From: an uncultured Pelagibacteraceae bacterium
GTDB lineage: Bacteria; Pseudomonadota; Alphaproteobacteria; Pelagibacterales; Pelagibacteraceae
Reading direction: 5' to 3'
Length of the DNA stretch: 64,000 nt
Assembly (NCBI GenBank): GCA_902594405.1
Contig: CACJMB010000001.1
Coordinates: 62,001 to 126,000, forward strand
A program made the translations under genes and the position numbers. Below, in pieces: positions 1 to 8,956 of the stretch. Below the pieces are notes generated by a model. It was not told where the DNA came from, made no database searches, and saw only the letters and a program-made list of their open reading frames with translations. Each line of letters starts with the position of its first letter. The stretch's first letter is position 1.

Positions 1-1010
1 AGTTTTTCTATTTCTTCCAATCTTTTAGCGGTAGTTAAAGGTCCAAGATCTACACCTTCGTCCATACCGTTTCCAATTTTTAATTTTTTTGCCCTTTCAA
101 TAAAGGCATTAATAAAATCCTCTTTTCTGTTTTCTTGTATATAAAATCTATTTGGTGAAATACAGACCTGACCGTTATTCCTAAATTTACCAGTTATTGC
201 TATATCAGCTACTTTGTTCATATCTACATCTTCACATACAATAAAAGGAGAGTGTCCGCTAAGCTCCATAGTAACTCTTTGGACTTTATCAGCTGCTTTT
301 TTTAAAATAATTTTACCAACTCTAGTTGATCCAGTAACTGATACTTTTTTAATTATATCAGACTCCATTAATTCATTTGATATTTCAGCAGGATCACCTG
401 ACAAAAGACTTACAACACCATCCGGTACTCCAGCTTCTTTACAAATGTTTACTAATTCCATTACAGCACCAGGGGTAATTACGTCTGGCTTACAAATTAC
501 AGAACATCCTGCAGCTAGAGCAGTAGAAATTTTTCTAGATGCTAAAACTATTGGGAAATTCCAAGGAACTAAAGCTGCAACAACTCCTACGGGTTGATAA
601 TAAACATGAACTCTAGTATCTGGAAATCTACTTTGTTGTGTTTGACCATAAATTCTTTTTGTTTCTTCAGCATTCCACTCAAAAATATCAGCTCCACCAC
701 CAACTTCACCAACTGCTTCTGCAAGAGGTTTTCCAACTTCAAGAGTTAACCATTTTGCTATAACATCTTTTTTTTCTCTCATCATGTCCGCAATTTTTCT
801 AAGCACGTAAGCTCTTTGCCATGGTGCAGTGTTTTTCCAAACTTCCAAACCTTTTTCTGCAGACTTTAATGCTTTTTGTACTTCAATAGATGAAGCTTTC
901 GATGCTTTTCCAATCACTTCTTCTGTTGCAGGGTTGATTACGTCGTAAGTTTCTTTTTTTTCAGCTTGTTGCCATTTACCGTCAATGAATTGTCCAAATT
1001 TTTCGTACAT
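1..1010 (-). CDS. NAD(P)-dependent aldehyde dehydrogenase (succinate-semialdehyde dehydrogenase-like), partial
   Basis: Read on the minus strand from the ATG at 1008-1010 and running off the left edge, so the C-terminal part is missing. The protein begins MYEKFGQFIDGKW and shows the aldehyde dehydrogenase landmarks: the VPWNFPIVLA segment, CKPDVITPGAV (cofactor-binding Lys), SVTGSTRVG, the general-base Glu in MELSGHSP, and the catalytic Cys in NNGQVCISPNR. The overall pattern is closest to the GabD/succinate-semialdehyde branch, but the exact aldehyde cannot be read from sequence. It is divergent from the iolD-like gene across about 90 bp of AT-rich DNA, so it may serve the same catabolic block. 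I see no IolA (methylmalonate-semialdehyde dehydrogenase) signature, so linkage to inositol is inference only. Confidence 0.9.
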   Translation of the reverse strand, partial: MYEKFGQFIDGKWQQAEKKETYDVINPATEEVIGKASKASSIEVQKALKSAEKGLEVWKNTAPWQRAYVLRKIADMMREKKDVIAKWLTLEVGKPLAEAVGEVGGGADIFEWNAEETKRIYGQTQQSRFPDTRVHVYYQPVGVVAALVPWNFPIVLASRKISTALAAGCSVICKPDVITPGAVMELVNICKEAGVPDGVVSLLSGDPAEISNELMESDIIKKVSVTGSTRVGKIILKKAADKVQRVTMELSGHSPFIVCEDVDMNKVADIAITGKFRNNGQVCISPNRFYIQENRKEDFINAFIERAKKLKIGNGMDEGVDLGPLTTAKRLEEIEK

Positions 1011-1102
1011 AGAATTTATTTTTAAGTTTACTTAATTAGGTTTTTTAATTTATAAATAGAATTATATATAAACATTATACATATTAAAAGATAAACATAT
1101 TT

Positions 1103-2947
1103 ATGAAAAAAATTACCCTCACATGTGCTCATGCGATAGTTAAATATTTAATTGCTCAGAAAATATTAATTAACGGTAAAAAAGAACCTTTATTTCCAGG
1201 TGTCTTCGGAATTTTTGGACATGGAAATGTAGCTTGCTTAGGTCAAGCACTAGAGGAAAATCAAAAAGAACTTCCAACATATAGAGGTCATCACGAACAA
1301 AATATGGCACTTACAGGAATTGGCTATGCTAGAGCAAAAAGAAGACAACAAATTTTTGTAGCAACATCCTCTGTTGGACCCGGGGCAACAAATATGGTTA
1401 CAGCTGCTGCAGTTGCTATGAGTAATAGATTACCAATTTTATTTTTACCTGGAGACACTTATGCAAATAGAATGCCAGATCCAGTATTGCAACAAGTTGA
1501 GCATTTTAATAACCCAGGAATAACAGCTAACGATGCATTTAAACCAGTTACAAGATATTTTGATCGAATAACCAGACCAGAGCAGATTATTCAATCATTC
1601 CCGGCAGCAGTTCAAACAATGTTAGATCCTGCAGATTGTGGTCCTGCATGTATCGCTTTAAGTCAAGATATACAAGGTCAAACTTTTGATTACCCTGAAG
1701 AATTTTTTAAAGAAAGAGTTCACGCGATTAGAAGACCAAGACCGGATGAATTTCAAATTAAAGAGGCAGCAGAAAAAATTAAGTCATCTAAAAATCCAAT
1801 TATAATTTCAGGTGGTGGAGTTTTTTACTCAGATGCAATGGATGAGTTAAGTCAATTTGCAATTAAACACAACATACCAGTTACTCAAACTGTAATGGGA
1901 TATTCTACAATGAAAAGAGATCATTCTCATTTTGCAGGCCAGATTGGCGGTTTAGGTGGAAAAAATACAAATTCATTAGCAAAAGAAACAGATTTAGCAA
2001 TTGCAGTTGGAACCAAACTTGCAGATTTTACAACTGGTTCATGGGCAAATTTTGAAAACGAAAATTTTAAACTAGTTTCAATAAATGTATCAAGATTTGA
2101 TGCTAACAAACATTTAGCGCAAGCGGTCATTGGAGATGCTAAAGTTTCATTAACAGAGCTATCCCAAGCATTAGGTAGTTGGAAAGCTGGAGAAGAATGG
2201 AATAAAAAATCTCAAACTGAACTGAAATCTTGGAATGAACATATAGATAAAGAGAGCGCGCCAACAAATCAAGAAGTTCCAAGTTATGTTCAGGTAATTG
2301 GTGCAATTTACAGAAACTCTGACCCAACAGATATTGCTGTTACTGCAGCAGGAGGTTTAGTTGGTGAAGTTGTTCAAGTTTGGAGACCCAGAGAACTAAA
2401 TACTCATGAAACAGAGTGGGGCTTTAGTTGTATGAGTTATGAAATTTCTGGAGCGCTTGGAATAAAAATGGCTAATCCAGATAAAGAAGTAATTTCTTTT
2501 GTAGGAGATGGCTCTTATCTTTTAAATAACACAGATATTTATTCATCAGTTATTACAAAAAATAAATTAATAATTATAGTTTGTGATAATGGTGGGTTTG
2601 CAGTTATCAATCGACTTCAATTATTTAAAGGTGGTAAAGAATATAACAACTTATTAAAGAGCTCTAATACTCCTGGACTAGTTGATGTTGATTTTGCAAA
2701 ACATGCAGAAAGTATGGGAGCTAAATCTGAACATGTTAATTCCATTTCAGATCTTGAAGCTGCATTTAAGAGAGCAAAAGCATCCGATGTAACATACGTT
2801 ATTTCAATTAAAACTCATGCTTATAAATGGGTTGAAGGATCAGCTTTTTGGGATAGCCCTACACTAGAAATTCCGACAACTAAAGAGAATGAAGAAGCTT
2901 TAAAACTTTATAAAGAAGGAAAAGGCAAACAAAGACAAGGTGTATAA
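1103..2947 (+). CDS. iolD: 3D-(3,5/4)-trihydroxycyclohexane-1,2-dione hydrolase-like (IolD), ThDP-dependent
   Basis: A 614-residue thiamine-diphosphate enzyme of the acetolactate synthase superfamily, near the usual IolD length (about 640). Order of domains: N-terminal pyrimidine-binding domain with the catalytic Glu in TYRGHHEQNMAL (about residue 65), central domain (about 210-370), and C-terminal ThDP/Mg domain with the GDGSYLLNNTD motif near residue 470. IolD opens the cyclic dione of the myo-inositol pathway to 5-deoxyglucuronate. Strikingly, iolB, iolC, iolE and iolJ are absent from the window, so the ring-opening step is here without its usual neighbours. It is first in a 12-gene co-directional block, with only 6 bp to the next gene. 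The IolD family call is strong; the physiological substrate is inferred. Confidence 0.88.
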   Translation: MKKITLTCAHAIVKYLIAQKILINGKKEPLFPGVFGIFGHGNVACLGQALEENQKELPTYRGHHEQNMALTGIGYARAKRRQQIFVATSSVGPGATNMVTAAAVAMSNRLPILFLPGDTYANRMPDPVLQQVEHFNNPGITANDAFKPVTRYFDRITRPEQIIQSFPAAVQTMLDPADCGPACIALSQDIQGQTFDYPEEFFKERVHAIRRPRPDEFQIKEAAEKIKSSKNPIIISGGGVFYSDAMDELSQFAIKHNIPVTQTVMGYSTMKRDHSHFAGQIGGLGGKNTNSLAKETDLAIAVGTKLADFTTGSWANFENENFKLVSINVSRFDANKHLAQAVIGDAKVSLTELSQALGSWKAGEEWNKKSQTELKSWNEHIDKESAPTNQEVPSYVQVIGAIYRNSDPTDIAVTAAGGLVGEVVQVWRPRELNTHETEWGFSCMSYEISGALGIKMANPDKEVISFVGDGSYLLNNTDIYSSVITKNKLIIIVCDNGGFAVINRLQLFKGGKEYNNLLKSSNTPGLVDVDFAKHAESMGAKSEHVNSISDLEAAFKRAKASDVTYVISIKTHAYKWVEGSAFWDSPTLEIPTTKENEEALKLYKEGKGKQRQGV

Positions 2948-2953
2948 ACCTTT

Positions 2954-4111
2954 ATGAACAAAATTTTCAAAGTCGGTCTTATTGGCTGTGGTCATATTTC
3001 AGAAACTTATTTTAGAGCTCAAGAATATTTTAATAATATTAGAATAGTTAAGTGTGCAGATATAAATATGGAAGCAGCTAAAAAGTGCGCAATTCATTAT
3101 AATATTGAAGCTTTAACAGTAGAGGAACTTTTAAAAGATAAAGAAATTGAAATAATTCTAAATCTGACGATCCCGGGAGCACATTACGAAGTTTCTAAAA
3201 TGGCTCTAGAAAATGGAAAACATTCATATGCCGAAAAACCAATGGCAGTTAATTTTGAGGATGGAAAAAAATTACTTGAACTAGCTAAAGAAAAAAATCT
3301 TTATATTGGAAATGCTCCAGATACATTTTTAGGTGGAGGAATTCAAAAAACTAGAGAGTTAATTGATAATGGTGTGATTGGTGATATTAAATTAGGAAAT
3401 GCTATATTTGCATTTCCAGGAGTTCAATCCTACCACCCAAATCCAGAAAGTTGGTTTGCAGAAAATGAAGGAGGACCTGTTATTGATATGGGTCCTTATT
3501 ATTTAACCGCGTTAGTAAATTTAATTGGACCAGCAAAACAAGTGCAAGGAAGATGTACAAAAGTTTTTGAAGAAAGAGAAATTGGTATTGGTCCAAAAAA
3601 AGGTCAAAAGTTTAAAGTTGAAACACCAACAACTTACTTGGCAACAATACAATTTGAAAATGATTGTATAATTCAAATAACTTTATCATTTGATGTTGTT
3701 GCTCATCAAAGAAATCATATTGAGCTTTATGGAAACAAAGGATCAATAATTGTTCCTGATCCAAACATGTTTGGTGGATCTGCTTTTGTCTCAGTTACAG
3801 CCGGAGGTAATTGGGGAGAGCACAAAACAGACATGATGCCTTTAGGTAAGATTAATATAAAGAGTCAAAGTTCTAGAGCAAATGAGTCACCCACTAATGC
3901 AAATTATAGAGGAGCTGGTTTATCAGAAATGGCTTATGCAATTGAAAATAATTTAGAGCATAGATGTAATGGAGAGTTATCTCTTCATGTTTTAGATATA
4001 ATAGATTCTACCATGAGAGCCTCTCAAACTGGAATTCCTCAAGAAATAAAGACAACCTGCAAAAAACCAAAACCTTTTACTTTAGAAGAAATTAAAAAAA
4101 TACTAAACTAA
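2954..4111 (+). CDS. Gfo/Idh/MocA family NAD(P)-dependent oxidoreductase
   Basis: A 385-residue two-domain oxidoreductase. The N-terminal Rossmann fold carries GLIGCGHISETYF (residues about 7-19), and the catalytic EKP motif is in HSYAEKPMAV. The C-terminal alpha/beta domain has GGPVIDMGPYYLTALV, where the family's usual D-x3-H reads D-x3-Y, a variant found in one subgroup of the family. Members oxidise or reduce hydroxyls of sugars, inositols and sugar acids. It follows the IolD-like gene by 6 bp and is clearly co-transcribed, so an inositol or inosose dehydrogenase role is attractive but unproven. The second Gfo/Idh gene at the far end of the block is shorter and only distantly similar. Confidence 0.85.
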   Translation: MNKIFKVGLIGCGHISETYFRAQEYFNNIRIVKCADINMEAAKKCAIHYNIEALTVEELLKDKEIEIILNLTIPGAHYEVSKMALENGKHSYAEKPMAVNFEDGKKLLELAKEKNLYIGNAPDTFLGGGIQKTRELIDNGVIGDIKLGNAIFAFPGVQSYHPNPESWFAENEGGPVIDMGPYYLTALVNLIGPAKQVQGRCTKVFEEREIGIGPKKGQKFKVETPTTYLATIQFENDCIIQITLSFDVVAHQRNHIELYGNKGSIIVPDPNMFGGSAFVSVTAGGNWGEHKTDMMPLGKINIKSQSSRANESPTNANYRGAGLSEMAYAIENNLEHRCNGELSLHVLDIIDSTMRASQTGIPQEIKTTCKKPKPFTLEEIKKILN

Positions 4112-4128
4112 ATTAAAGATTTATATTT

Positions 4129-4890
4129 ATGAAAGTTGAATATTTTGATTTAAGAGGAAAACGCGCATTAGTTTCCGGTGGAGCTTCGGGTATAGGAGCA
4201 TCAATTGTCGAACACCTTTGTGAGCAAGGAGTTGAAGTTTATTTTTTTGACATAAATAAAAATGAAGCAAAAAAAACTATTAACAAAATTAAAAAGAAAA
4301 AATTTAAAACCCCTTCATTTGTAGAATGTAACATTAAAAATATTAAAAAATATAAATCATCAATTTTAAATATTATAAAAAAACAGGGTCCTATTGATAT
4401 TTTAGTTAATAATGCTTCTAACGACCAAAGACATAGCTTAGAGAAAATTACAGAAAAATATTGGGATGATAGAATGGCGATTAATTTAAAGCATTATTTG
4501 TTTGCAATTCAGGCAGTAAAAAAAAGCATGATAAAAAACAAAGGAGGATCAATAATTAATTTAGGTTCAGTTAGTTGGGTTAGAGGTGCAGTGATGTTTC
4601 CAGCTTATAGCACTGCAAAGGCTGGTATTCACGGTTTAACAAGATCTTTAGCAAGGGATTTAGGGAAATATAATATAAGAATCAATTCAATTGCTCCTGG
4701 TTCTATTGCTACTGTAAGACAATCAAAGTTATGGCTTAATCTAAAATTTAAAAAAGAAATATTAAAAAACCAGGCCTTAAAAAAACAACTTTTACCTGAG
4801 GATGTTTCTAAAATGGTGCTATTCTTAGCTTCAGAAGTATCCTTGGGTTGTACAAAGCAAAATTTTACAGTAGACGCTGGTTTGATTTAA
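4129..4890 (+). CDS. Short-chain dehydrogenase/reductase (paralog A of a pair)
   Basis: A 253-residue classical SDR. The cofactor motif is SGGASGIGAS (residues about 16-25), the NNAS motif is near residue 93, the catalytic Ser lies in NLGSVSW, and Tyr/Lys in AYSTAKAG. All catalytic residues are intact. It has exactly the same length as, and aligns by eye without gaps to, the SDR at 10951-11712 in the same block; both start MKV-Y-DL and end with a CTKQ-F-VD motif. This points to a duplication followed by divergence on a related substrate, probably sugar or cyclitol hydroxyls. It starts at an ATG 17 bp after the Gfo/Idh gene. The substrate cannot be assigned from sequence. Confidence 0.87.
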   Translation: MKVEYFDLRGKRALVSGGASGIGASIVEHLCEQGVEVYFFDINKNEAKKTINKIKKKKFKTPSFVECNIKNIKKYKSSILNIIKKQGPIDILVNNASNDQRHSLEKITEKYWDDRMAINLKHYLFAIQAVKKSMIKNKGGSIINLGSVSWVRGAVMFPAYSTAKAGIHGLTRSLARDLGKYNIRINSIAPGSIATVRQSKLWLNLKFKKEILKNQALKKQLLPEDVSKMVLFLASEVSLGCTKQNFTVDAGLI

Positions 4891-4907
4891 AATCAGTTTT
4901 TAAAAAT

Positions 4908-5657
4908 ATGATTAAATTTGATCTAAACAATAGAGTAGCAGTTGTTACAGGTGGAGCTCAAGGATTTGGTTTAGCAATAACCGAAAGATTTATCGAAGCA
5001 GGTGCAAAAGTTGTAATTTGGGATATTGATGAAGGTGCAGCTAAAGAAGCTATAGATAAAGTAAAATCAGAAAATCTAAGTCATCAGATAGTAGACGTAA
5101 CAAATTTTGAAATAGTAAATAAAAATTTAGAAGAAATAGAAAAAAAACATGGAAAAATAGATATTTTTGTTAATAACGCAGGTATTGCCGGTATGAATAC
5201 TACAGTGGCTGAATATCCTTTAGATGAATGGAAAAAAGTAATGAATTTAAATTTAAATTCTGTTTTTTATTGTTGTAAAGCGGTTGTTCCTTTTATGTTA
5301 AAGAATGACTATGGAAGAATAGTAAACATAGCATCAATTGCTGGAAAAGAAGGCAATCCAAATGCAAGTGCATACAGCACATCTAAGGCAGGAGTTATTG
5401 GTTTAACAAAATCTCTGGGTAAAGAGCTTGCGCAAAAAAATATAGCTGTAAATTGTGTAACACCAGCAGCAGCTAAAACAAGAATTTTTGATCAAATGAC
5501 TGAGGAACATATCAATTATATGTTATCAAAAATTCCTAGAAACAAATTTGCAAAGGTTGAAGAATTAGCATCATTAGTAACTTGGTTAGCTAGTGAAGAA
5601 AATTCTTTCTCAACTGCAGCAGTTTTTGATTTAAGTGGTGGGAGGGCTACATATTAG
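4908..5657 (+). CDS. Short-chain dehydrogenase/reductase (3-oxoacyl-ACP reductase/FabG-like sugar dehydrogenase)
   Basis: A 249-residue classical SDR from the ATG at 4908; an in-frame start at 4848 would add 20 poorly conserved residues overlapping the previous gene and is rejected. Motifs: VTGGAQGFG cofactor loop, NNAGIAG, catalytic Ser in NIASIAGKEG, and YSTSKAG for the Tyr/Lys pair. It differs clearly from the 253-residue SDR pair that flanks it, so it is a separate enzyme rather than a third copy. SDRs of this type in sugar operons often oxidise an aldose to a lactone or reduce a keto sugar acid. The position between paralog A and the ROK kinase suggests a step in the same pathway; the exact reaction is unknown. 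Confidence 0.87.
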   Translation: MIKFDLNNRVAVVTGGAQGFGLAITERFIEAGAKVVIWDIDEGAAKEAIDKVKSENLSHQIVDVTNFEIVNKNLEEIEKKHGKIDIFVNNAGIAGMNTTVAEYPLDEWKKVMNLNLNSVFYCCKAVVPFMLKNDYGRIVNIASIAGKEGNPNASAYSTSKAGVIGLTKSLGKELAQKNIAVNCVTPAAAKTRIFDQMTEEHINYMLSKIPRNKFAKVEELASLVTWLASEENSFSTAAVFDLSGGRATY

Positions 5658-5659
5658 TT

Positions 5660-6562
5660 ATGCAAGTAGGTTTTGATGTAGGTGCAACAAAAATAGAGAG
5701 TGTTGTACTTGAAAAAGATGGTCAAGAAAGACATAGGTCTAGAATACCATGTCCAAAAGATTATACCCAAATTATTACTGCTATTAGAGATATTCACAGA
5801 CAATTAGAACAAGAGTTTAAACAAGAACTTCCAATTGGAGTTTGTCATCCAGGAGTTCATTCTCCTCAAACAGGATTAGTAAAAAATGCTCCTAACATTA
5901 CATGGTTAGAAAAAAAACCTTTTCAAAATGATTTACGTAAAGCACTTGGAAAAGAAGTGTTTTGTGAAAATGATGCTAATTGTTTTGCTTTATCAGAAGC
6001 TATAGATGGATCAGGCAAACACTACAAGATTGTTTATGGTATTATCTTAGGATCTGGAGTTGGTGGTGGTTTAGTTATTGATAAAAAAATAGTAAGTGGA
6101 CCAAATGGTGTTGCGGGAGAATGGGGTCATAATCAAATTCCTTATTTTGCTGCAAAAAAAGAAAATTTTGACTCAAGCAATGCCAGAGAAGCAGAGATTG
6201 AGAGTTTTTTATCTGGCTTAGGTTTGGCCAAAAGATTTAATAAACTTTATGGAAAAAACTTAAAAACAAATGAAATTTTCGAATTAAATCGAAAACATGA
6301 TTTAGATGCAGAAAGATTTATAGATGATTTCAAGGTAAATTTAGCCATGTCTCTTTCAAGTATCATTAATATTTTGGATCCTGATGCTTTTGTTTTTGGA
6401 GGTGGAGTTTCAAACGAAATAGATTTTTTACATGAAATAGATTCACTAGTTAGAAAATTTGTGATCGGTAGAGAATACGAAGGTGTATTTTTAAAACCTA
6501 GATATGGAGACGCTAGTGGAGTTAGAGGAGCTGCAAGACTAGGAAGAAGCGCGACATATTAG
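5660..6562 (+). CDS. ROK-family sugar kinase (fructokinase/N-acetylglucosamine kinase-like), zinc cysteines absent
   Basis: A 300-residue ROK protein: the N-terminal phosphate loop is GFDVGATKIE, the catalytic Asp is in CENDANCFAL (D105), the second ATP motif is ILGSGVGGGLV, and the substrate Glu/His are in GEWGHNQIPYF (E164-H167). ROK kinases normally carry a CxCGxxGCxE zinc motif about 10-15 residues after that His. Here the aligned stretch (about residues 171-183) is NFDSSNAREAEIE with no Cys, although the following FLSG box is kept. The enzyme is otherwise complete, so I infer an active kinase with an altered structural loop. It starts 2 bp after the SDR and would phosphorylate an imported sugar or keto acid. 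Confidence 0.85.
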   Translation: MQVGFDVGATKIESVVLEKDGQERHRSRIPCPKDYTQIITAIRDIHRQLEQEFKQELPIGVCHPGVHSPQTGLVKNAPNITWLEKKPFQNDLRKALGKEVFCENDANCFALSEAIDGSGKHYKIVYGIILGSGVGGGLVIDKKIVSGPNGVAGEWGHNQIPYFAAKKENFDSSNAREAEIESFLSGLGLAKRFNKLYGKNLKTNEIFELNRKHDLDAERFIDDFKVNLAMSLSSIINILDPDAFVFGGGVSNEIDFLHEIDSLVRKFVIGREYEGVFLKPRYGDASGVRGAARLGRSATY

Positions 6563-6752
6563 AATTTCAACTCTTAATTGAATTTAAAAAAAAAATTTTT
6601 TTTATAATTCAAAATAACCAGCAAAATAAAAGTAAAAAAATTAAATCAATTCCAAGTTGTAATAAGTTTTTTTAGTTATCAATTGTTCTTCATTCTTCTT
6701 ATAGTTTGTTTTTTTAAAAAATAGTTAACTAAATATAAGAGGAAGAGAAGAT

Positions 6753-8009
6753 ATGAAAAAACTAATGATCGCTTTAATTACATTAGCTTTCACATCTACT
6801 TCATCAATTGCAGGACCTAAGATCGAGGTATTGCACTGGTGGACGTCTGGTGGTGAAGCTGCTGCGCTTAAAGTTTTAAAAGATGATTTCGCTGCGAACG
6901 GCGGTGAATGGATGGACATGCCCGTAACAGGTGGTGGTGGAGACGCTGCTAACGTTGCACTTAAAGCAAGAATCGTTGCTGGAGATCCTCCATCAGCATC
7001 ACAAATTAAAGGGCCTACAATTCAAGAGTATGACCAAGAAGGTGTTGTAGCTCCATATAACATTGACTCAATTGCTAAATCAGAAGGTTGGGATAACTTA
7101 TTAGATCCAATGATTGCAGCTATTCACAAGTGTGAAAATAACAGCGGACCTTATTGTGCTGCTCCAGTAAACATTCACAGAATTGACTGGATGTGGGCAA
7201 ACAAAGCTGTATTTGATGCAAATGGTATTTCAGTTCCAACTACTTGGGATGAGTTAAATGCTGCTGCTGAAAAATTACAAGCTGCTGGTATCATTCCATT
7301 TGCGCACGGTGGACAAGCTTGGCAAGATGCTACTGTATTTGAAGCAGTTGCTATGGGTCTTGGTGGAAATAACTATTACAAAAACTGTTACGTAGATCTT
7401 AAAGAAAGTTGTTTAAGAAGCGAAACAACAGTTAAAGTATTTGACCAAATGAGAAAGCTTAAAGGCTTTACTGACGAAGGTAGCCCAGGAAGAGATTGGA
7501 ACGTTGCTACTGGTATGGTTATTGAAGGAAAAGCTGGTTTCCAAATTATGGGTGACTGGGCAAAAGGTGAATTTACAGCTGCTGGAAAAGTTCCAGGTGT
7601 AGATTACTACTGTGCTGCTACTCCTTCAAACAATGGATACTTATATAACGTAGATAGTTTTATCTTTTACAAATCTGATGATCCAGACAAACAAGCTGGC
7701 CAACAGCTATTAGCTAAACTTATGATGGGTAAAAACTTCCAAAAAGTTTTCAACCTTTATAAAGGTTCTATCCCAGCTCGTTTAGACGTATCAATGGATG
7801 AATTTGACAAATGTGCAAAAACATCTAATGCAGATATCAAAACTGCTGGTGCAAGTGGTGGATTAGTTCCAAGCTTTGCACACGGTATGGCTCAAGGTAA
7901 TACTATGAAAGCTGCACTGCAAGATATCATCACAGAGCACTTTAACTCTGACATGTCATCTGTAGACGCTGCTAACGCTTTAGCTGACTCAGTTTTAGCT
8001 AATATGTAG
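6753..8009 (+). CDS. Sugar ABC transporter periplasmic substrate-binding protein (extracellular family 1)
   Basis: A 418-residue binding protein with an N-terminal signal peptide ending near STSSIAGPKIE. The opening EVLHWWTSGGEAAALKVL and the later DWNVATGMVIEGKAGFQIMGDWAKG segments are typical of the glucose/mannose-type (GtsA-like) family 1 proteins. A strong purine-rich ribosome-binding site (AGAGGAAGAGAAG) sits just before the ATG. Codon choice is visibly richer in C-ending codons (AAC, GAC, TTC) than in neighbouring genes, as expected for a highly expressed protein. Four Cys residues in the middle could form disulfides. It is followed by a terminator-like hairpin before the permease genes, which would give more binding protein than membrane components. 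Confidence 0.92.
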   Translation: MKKLMIALITLAFTSTSSIAGPKIEVLHWWTSGGEAAALKVLKDDFAANGGEWMDMPVTGGGGDAANVALKARIVAGDPPSASQIKGPTIQEYDQEGVVAPYNIDSIAKSEGWDNLLDPMIAAIHKCENNSGPYCAAPVNIHRIDWMWANKAVFDANGISVPTTWDELNAAAEKLQAAGIIPFAHGGQAWQDATVFEAVAMGLGGNNYYKNCYVDLKESCLRSETTVKVFDQMRKLKGFTDEGSPGRDWNVATGMVIEGKAGFQIMGDWAKGEFTAAGKVPGVDYYCAATPSNNGYLYNVDSFIFYKSDDPDKQAGQQLLAKLMMGKNFQKVFNLYKGSIPARLDVSMDEFDKCAKTSNADIKTAGASGGLVPSFAHGMAQGNTMKAALQDIITEHFNSDMSSVDAANALADSVLANM

Positions 8010-8021
8010 TATATAAAAATT

Positions 8022-8055
8022 AAAAGGCCACTTATGATTAAGTGGCCTTTTTTTT
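8022..8055 (+). terminator. Intra-operon intrinsic terminator/attenuator after the binding-protein gene
   Basis: A perfect 13-bp stem (8022-8034 with 8039-8051), TGAT loop, and a run of T residues to 8055: a textbook intrinsic terminator. It lies 12 bp after the binding-protein stop and 25 bp before the first permease ATG. Partial termination here would set a high ratio of binding protein to permease transcript. Confidence 0.88.
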
Positions 8056-8080
8056 AAATCCAAAATAAAAAATATTTATA

Positions 8081-8956
8081 ATGTTCAAGTGGTTAGAAAA
8101 AAATTTACCTAAAATTGTAATGGCTCCTGCTGTTGGGTTAATAGGTTGGTTTGTATATGGCTTTGTACTTTGGACTTTATATATATCTTTTACTAATTCA
8201 AAAATTTTACCGAAATACGAATTATGGGGATTTGGTCAGTATGAAAAGTTATGGGCATCTCGAAAATGGCTTATATCAGTAGATAATTTGCTTGTTTTTA
8301 CGGCTTTATTTTTAATTTTTTGTATTGCGATTGGGATAATTTTAGCGATCTTTCTTGACCAAAAAATAAGGGCAGAAGGGGTTTTAAGAACCATCTATTT
8401 ATACCCAATGGCTTTATCATTTATTGTAACTGGTACTGCCTGGAAATGGATTTTAAACCCAACTCTAGGAATTCAAAAAATGTTTATAGATTGGGGTTTT
8501 GAAAATTTTACTTTTGATTGGCTGGTTAATAGGGAAATGGCAATTTACACCATAGTCATTGCAGGTGTTTGGCAATCTGCAGGATTTGTTATGGCATTAT
8601 TTTTAGCAGGATTAAGATCTGTTGAGGATGAAATTGTTAAAGCTGCAAAAATTGACGGTGCTGGTTTGTTTACAGTTTATTGGAGAATATTGTTACCAAT
8701 GATGAGACCAGTATTTTTTACAAGTTTTGTAATTTTAGTTCATATCTCAATTAAAAGTTATGATTTGATTGTTGCATTAACTCAAGGTGGCCCAGGTATC
8801 TCTACAACCATGCCAGCTTTATTTATGACACAAACCGCATTTCATAAAAGTCAAGTTGGGTTATCTGCAGCAAGTGCGATGATGATGTTTATGGCAGTAG
8901 CTGCAGTCATTATTCCATATCTATATTCAGAATTAAGGAGAGAAAATGCAAGATAA
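8081..8956 (+). CDS. Sugar ABC transporter permease (MalF/UgpA type)
   Basis: A 291-residue inner-membrane permease with about six hydrophobic segments and the EAA loop VKAAKIDGAGLFTVYWRILLP (about residues 187-207), which docks the ATPase. The family partner is the permease encoded next, with which it overlaps by 11 nt. With the binding protein and the MalK-type ATPase it makes a full CUT1-class carbohydrate importer. The terminator hairpin just upstream suggests its expression depends on read-through. Substrate specificity is not readable from the permease. Confidence 0.9.
   Translation: MFKWLEKNLPKIVMAPAVGLIGWFVYGFVLWTLYISFTNSKILPKYELWGFGQYEKLWASRKWLISVDNLLVFTALFLIFCIAIGIILAIFLDQKIRAEGVLRTIYLYPMALSFIVTGTAWKWILNPTLGIQKMFIDWGFENFTFDWLVNREMAIYTIVIAGVWQSAGFVMALFLAGLRSVEDEIVKAAKIDGAGLFTVYWRILLPMMRPVFFTSFVILVHISIKSYDLIVALTQGGPGISTTMPALFMTQTAFHKSQVGLSAASAMMMFMAVAAVIIPYLYSELRRENAR

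Noticed and set aside
214-597. 127-codon plus-strand open frame
   Set aside because: It is antisense to the aldehyde dehydrogenase, whose motifs and catalytic residues are clear in the other strand.
4848-4907. 20-residue N-terminal extension of the second SDR
   Set aside because: The extension overlaps the end of the previous SDR and is not SDR-like; the ATG at 4908 fits the family start.
6563-6752. A-run/T-run in the gap before the sugar-binding protein as a terminator or riboswitch
   Set aside because: The stem would be A-T only, and no known riboswitch motif is seen in the 190-bp leader; promoter content is likely but not locatable.
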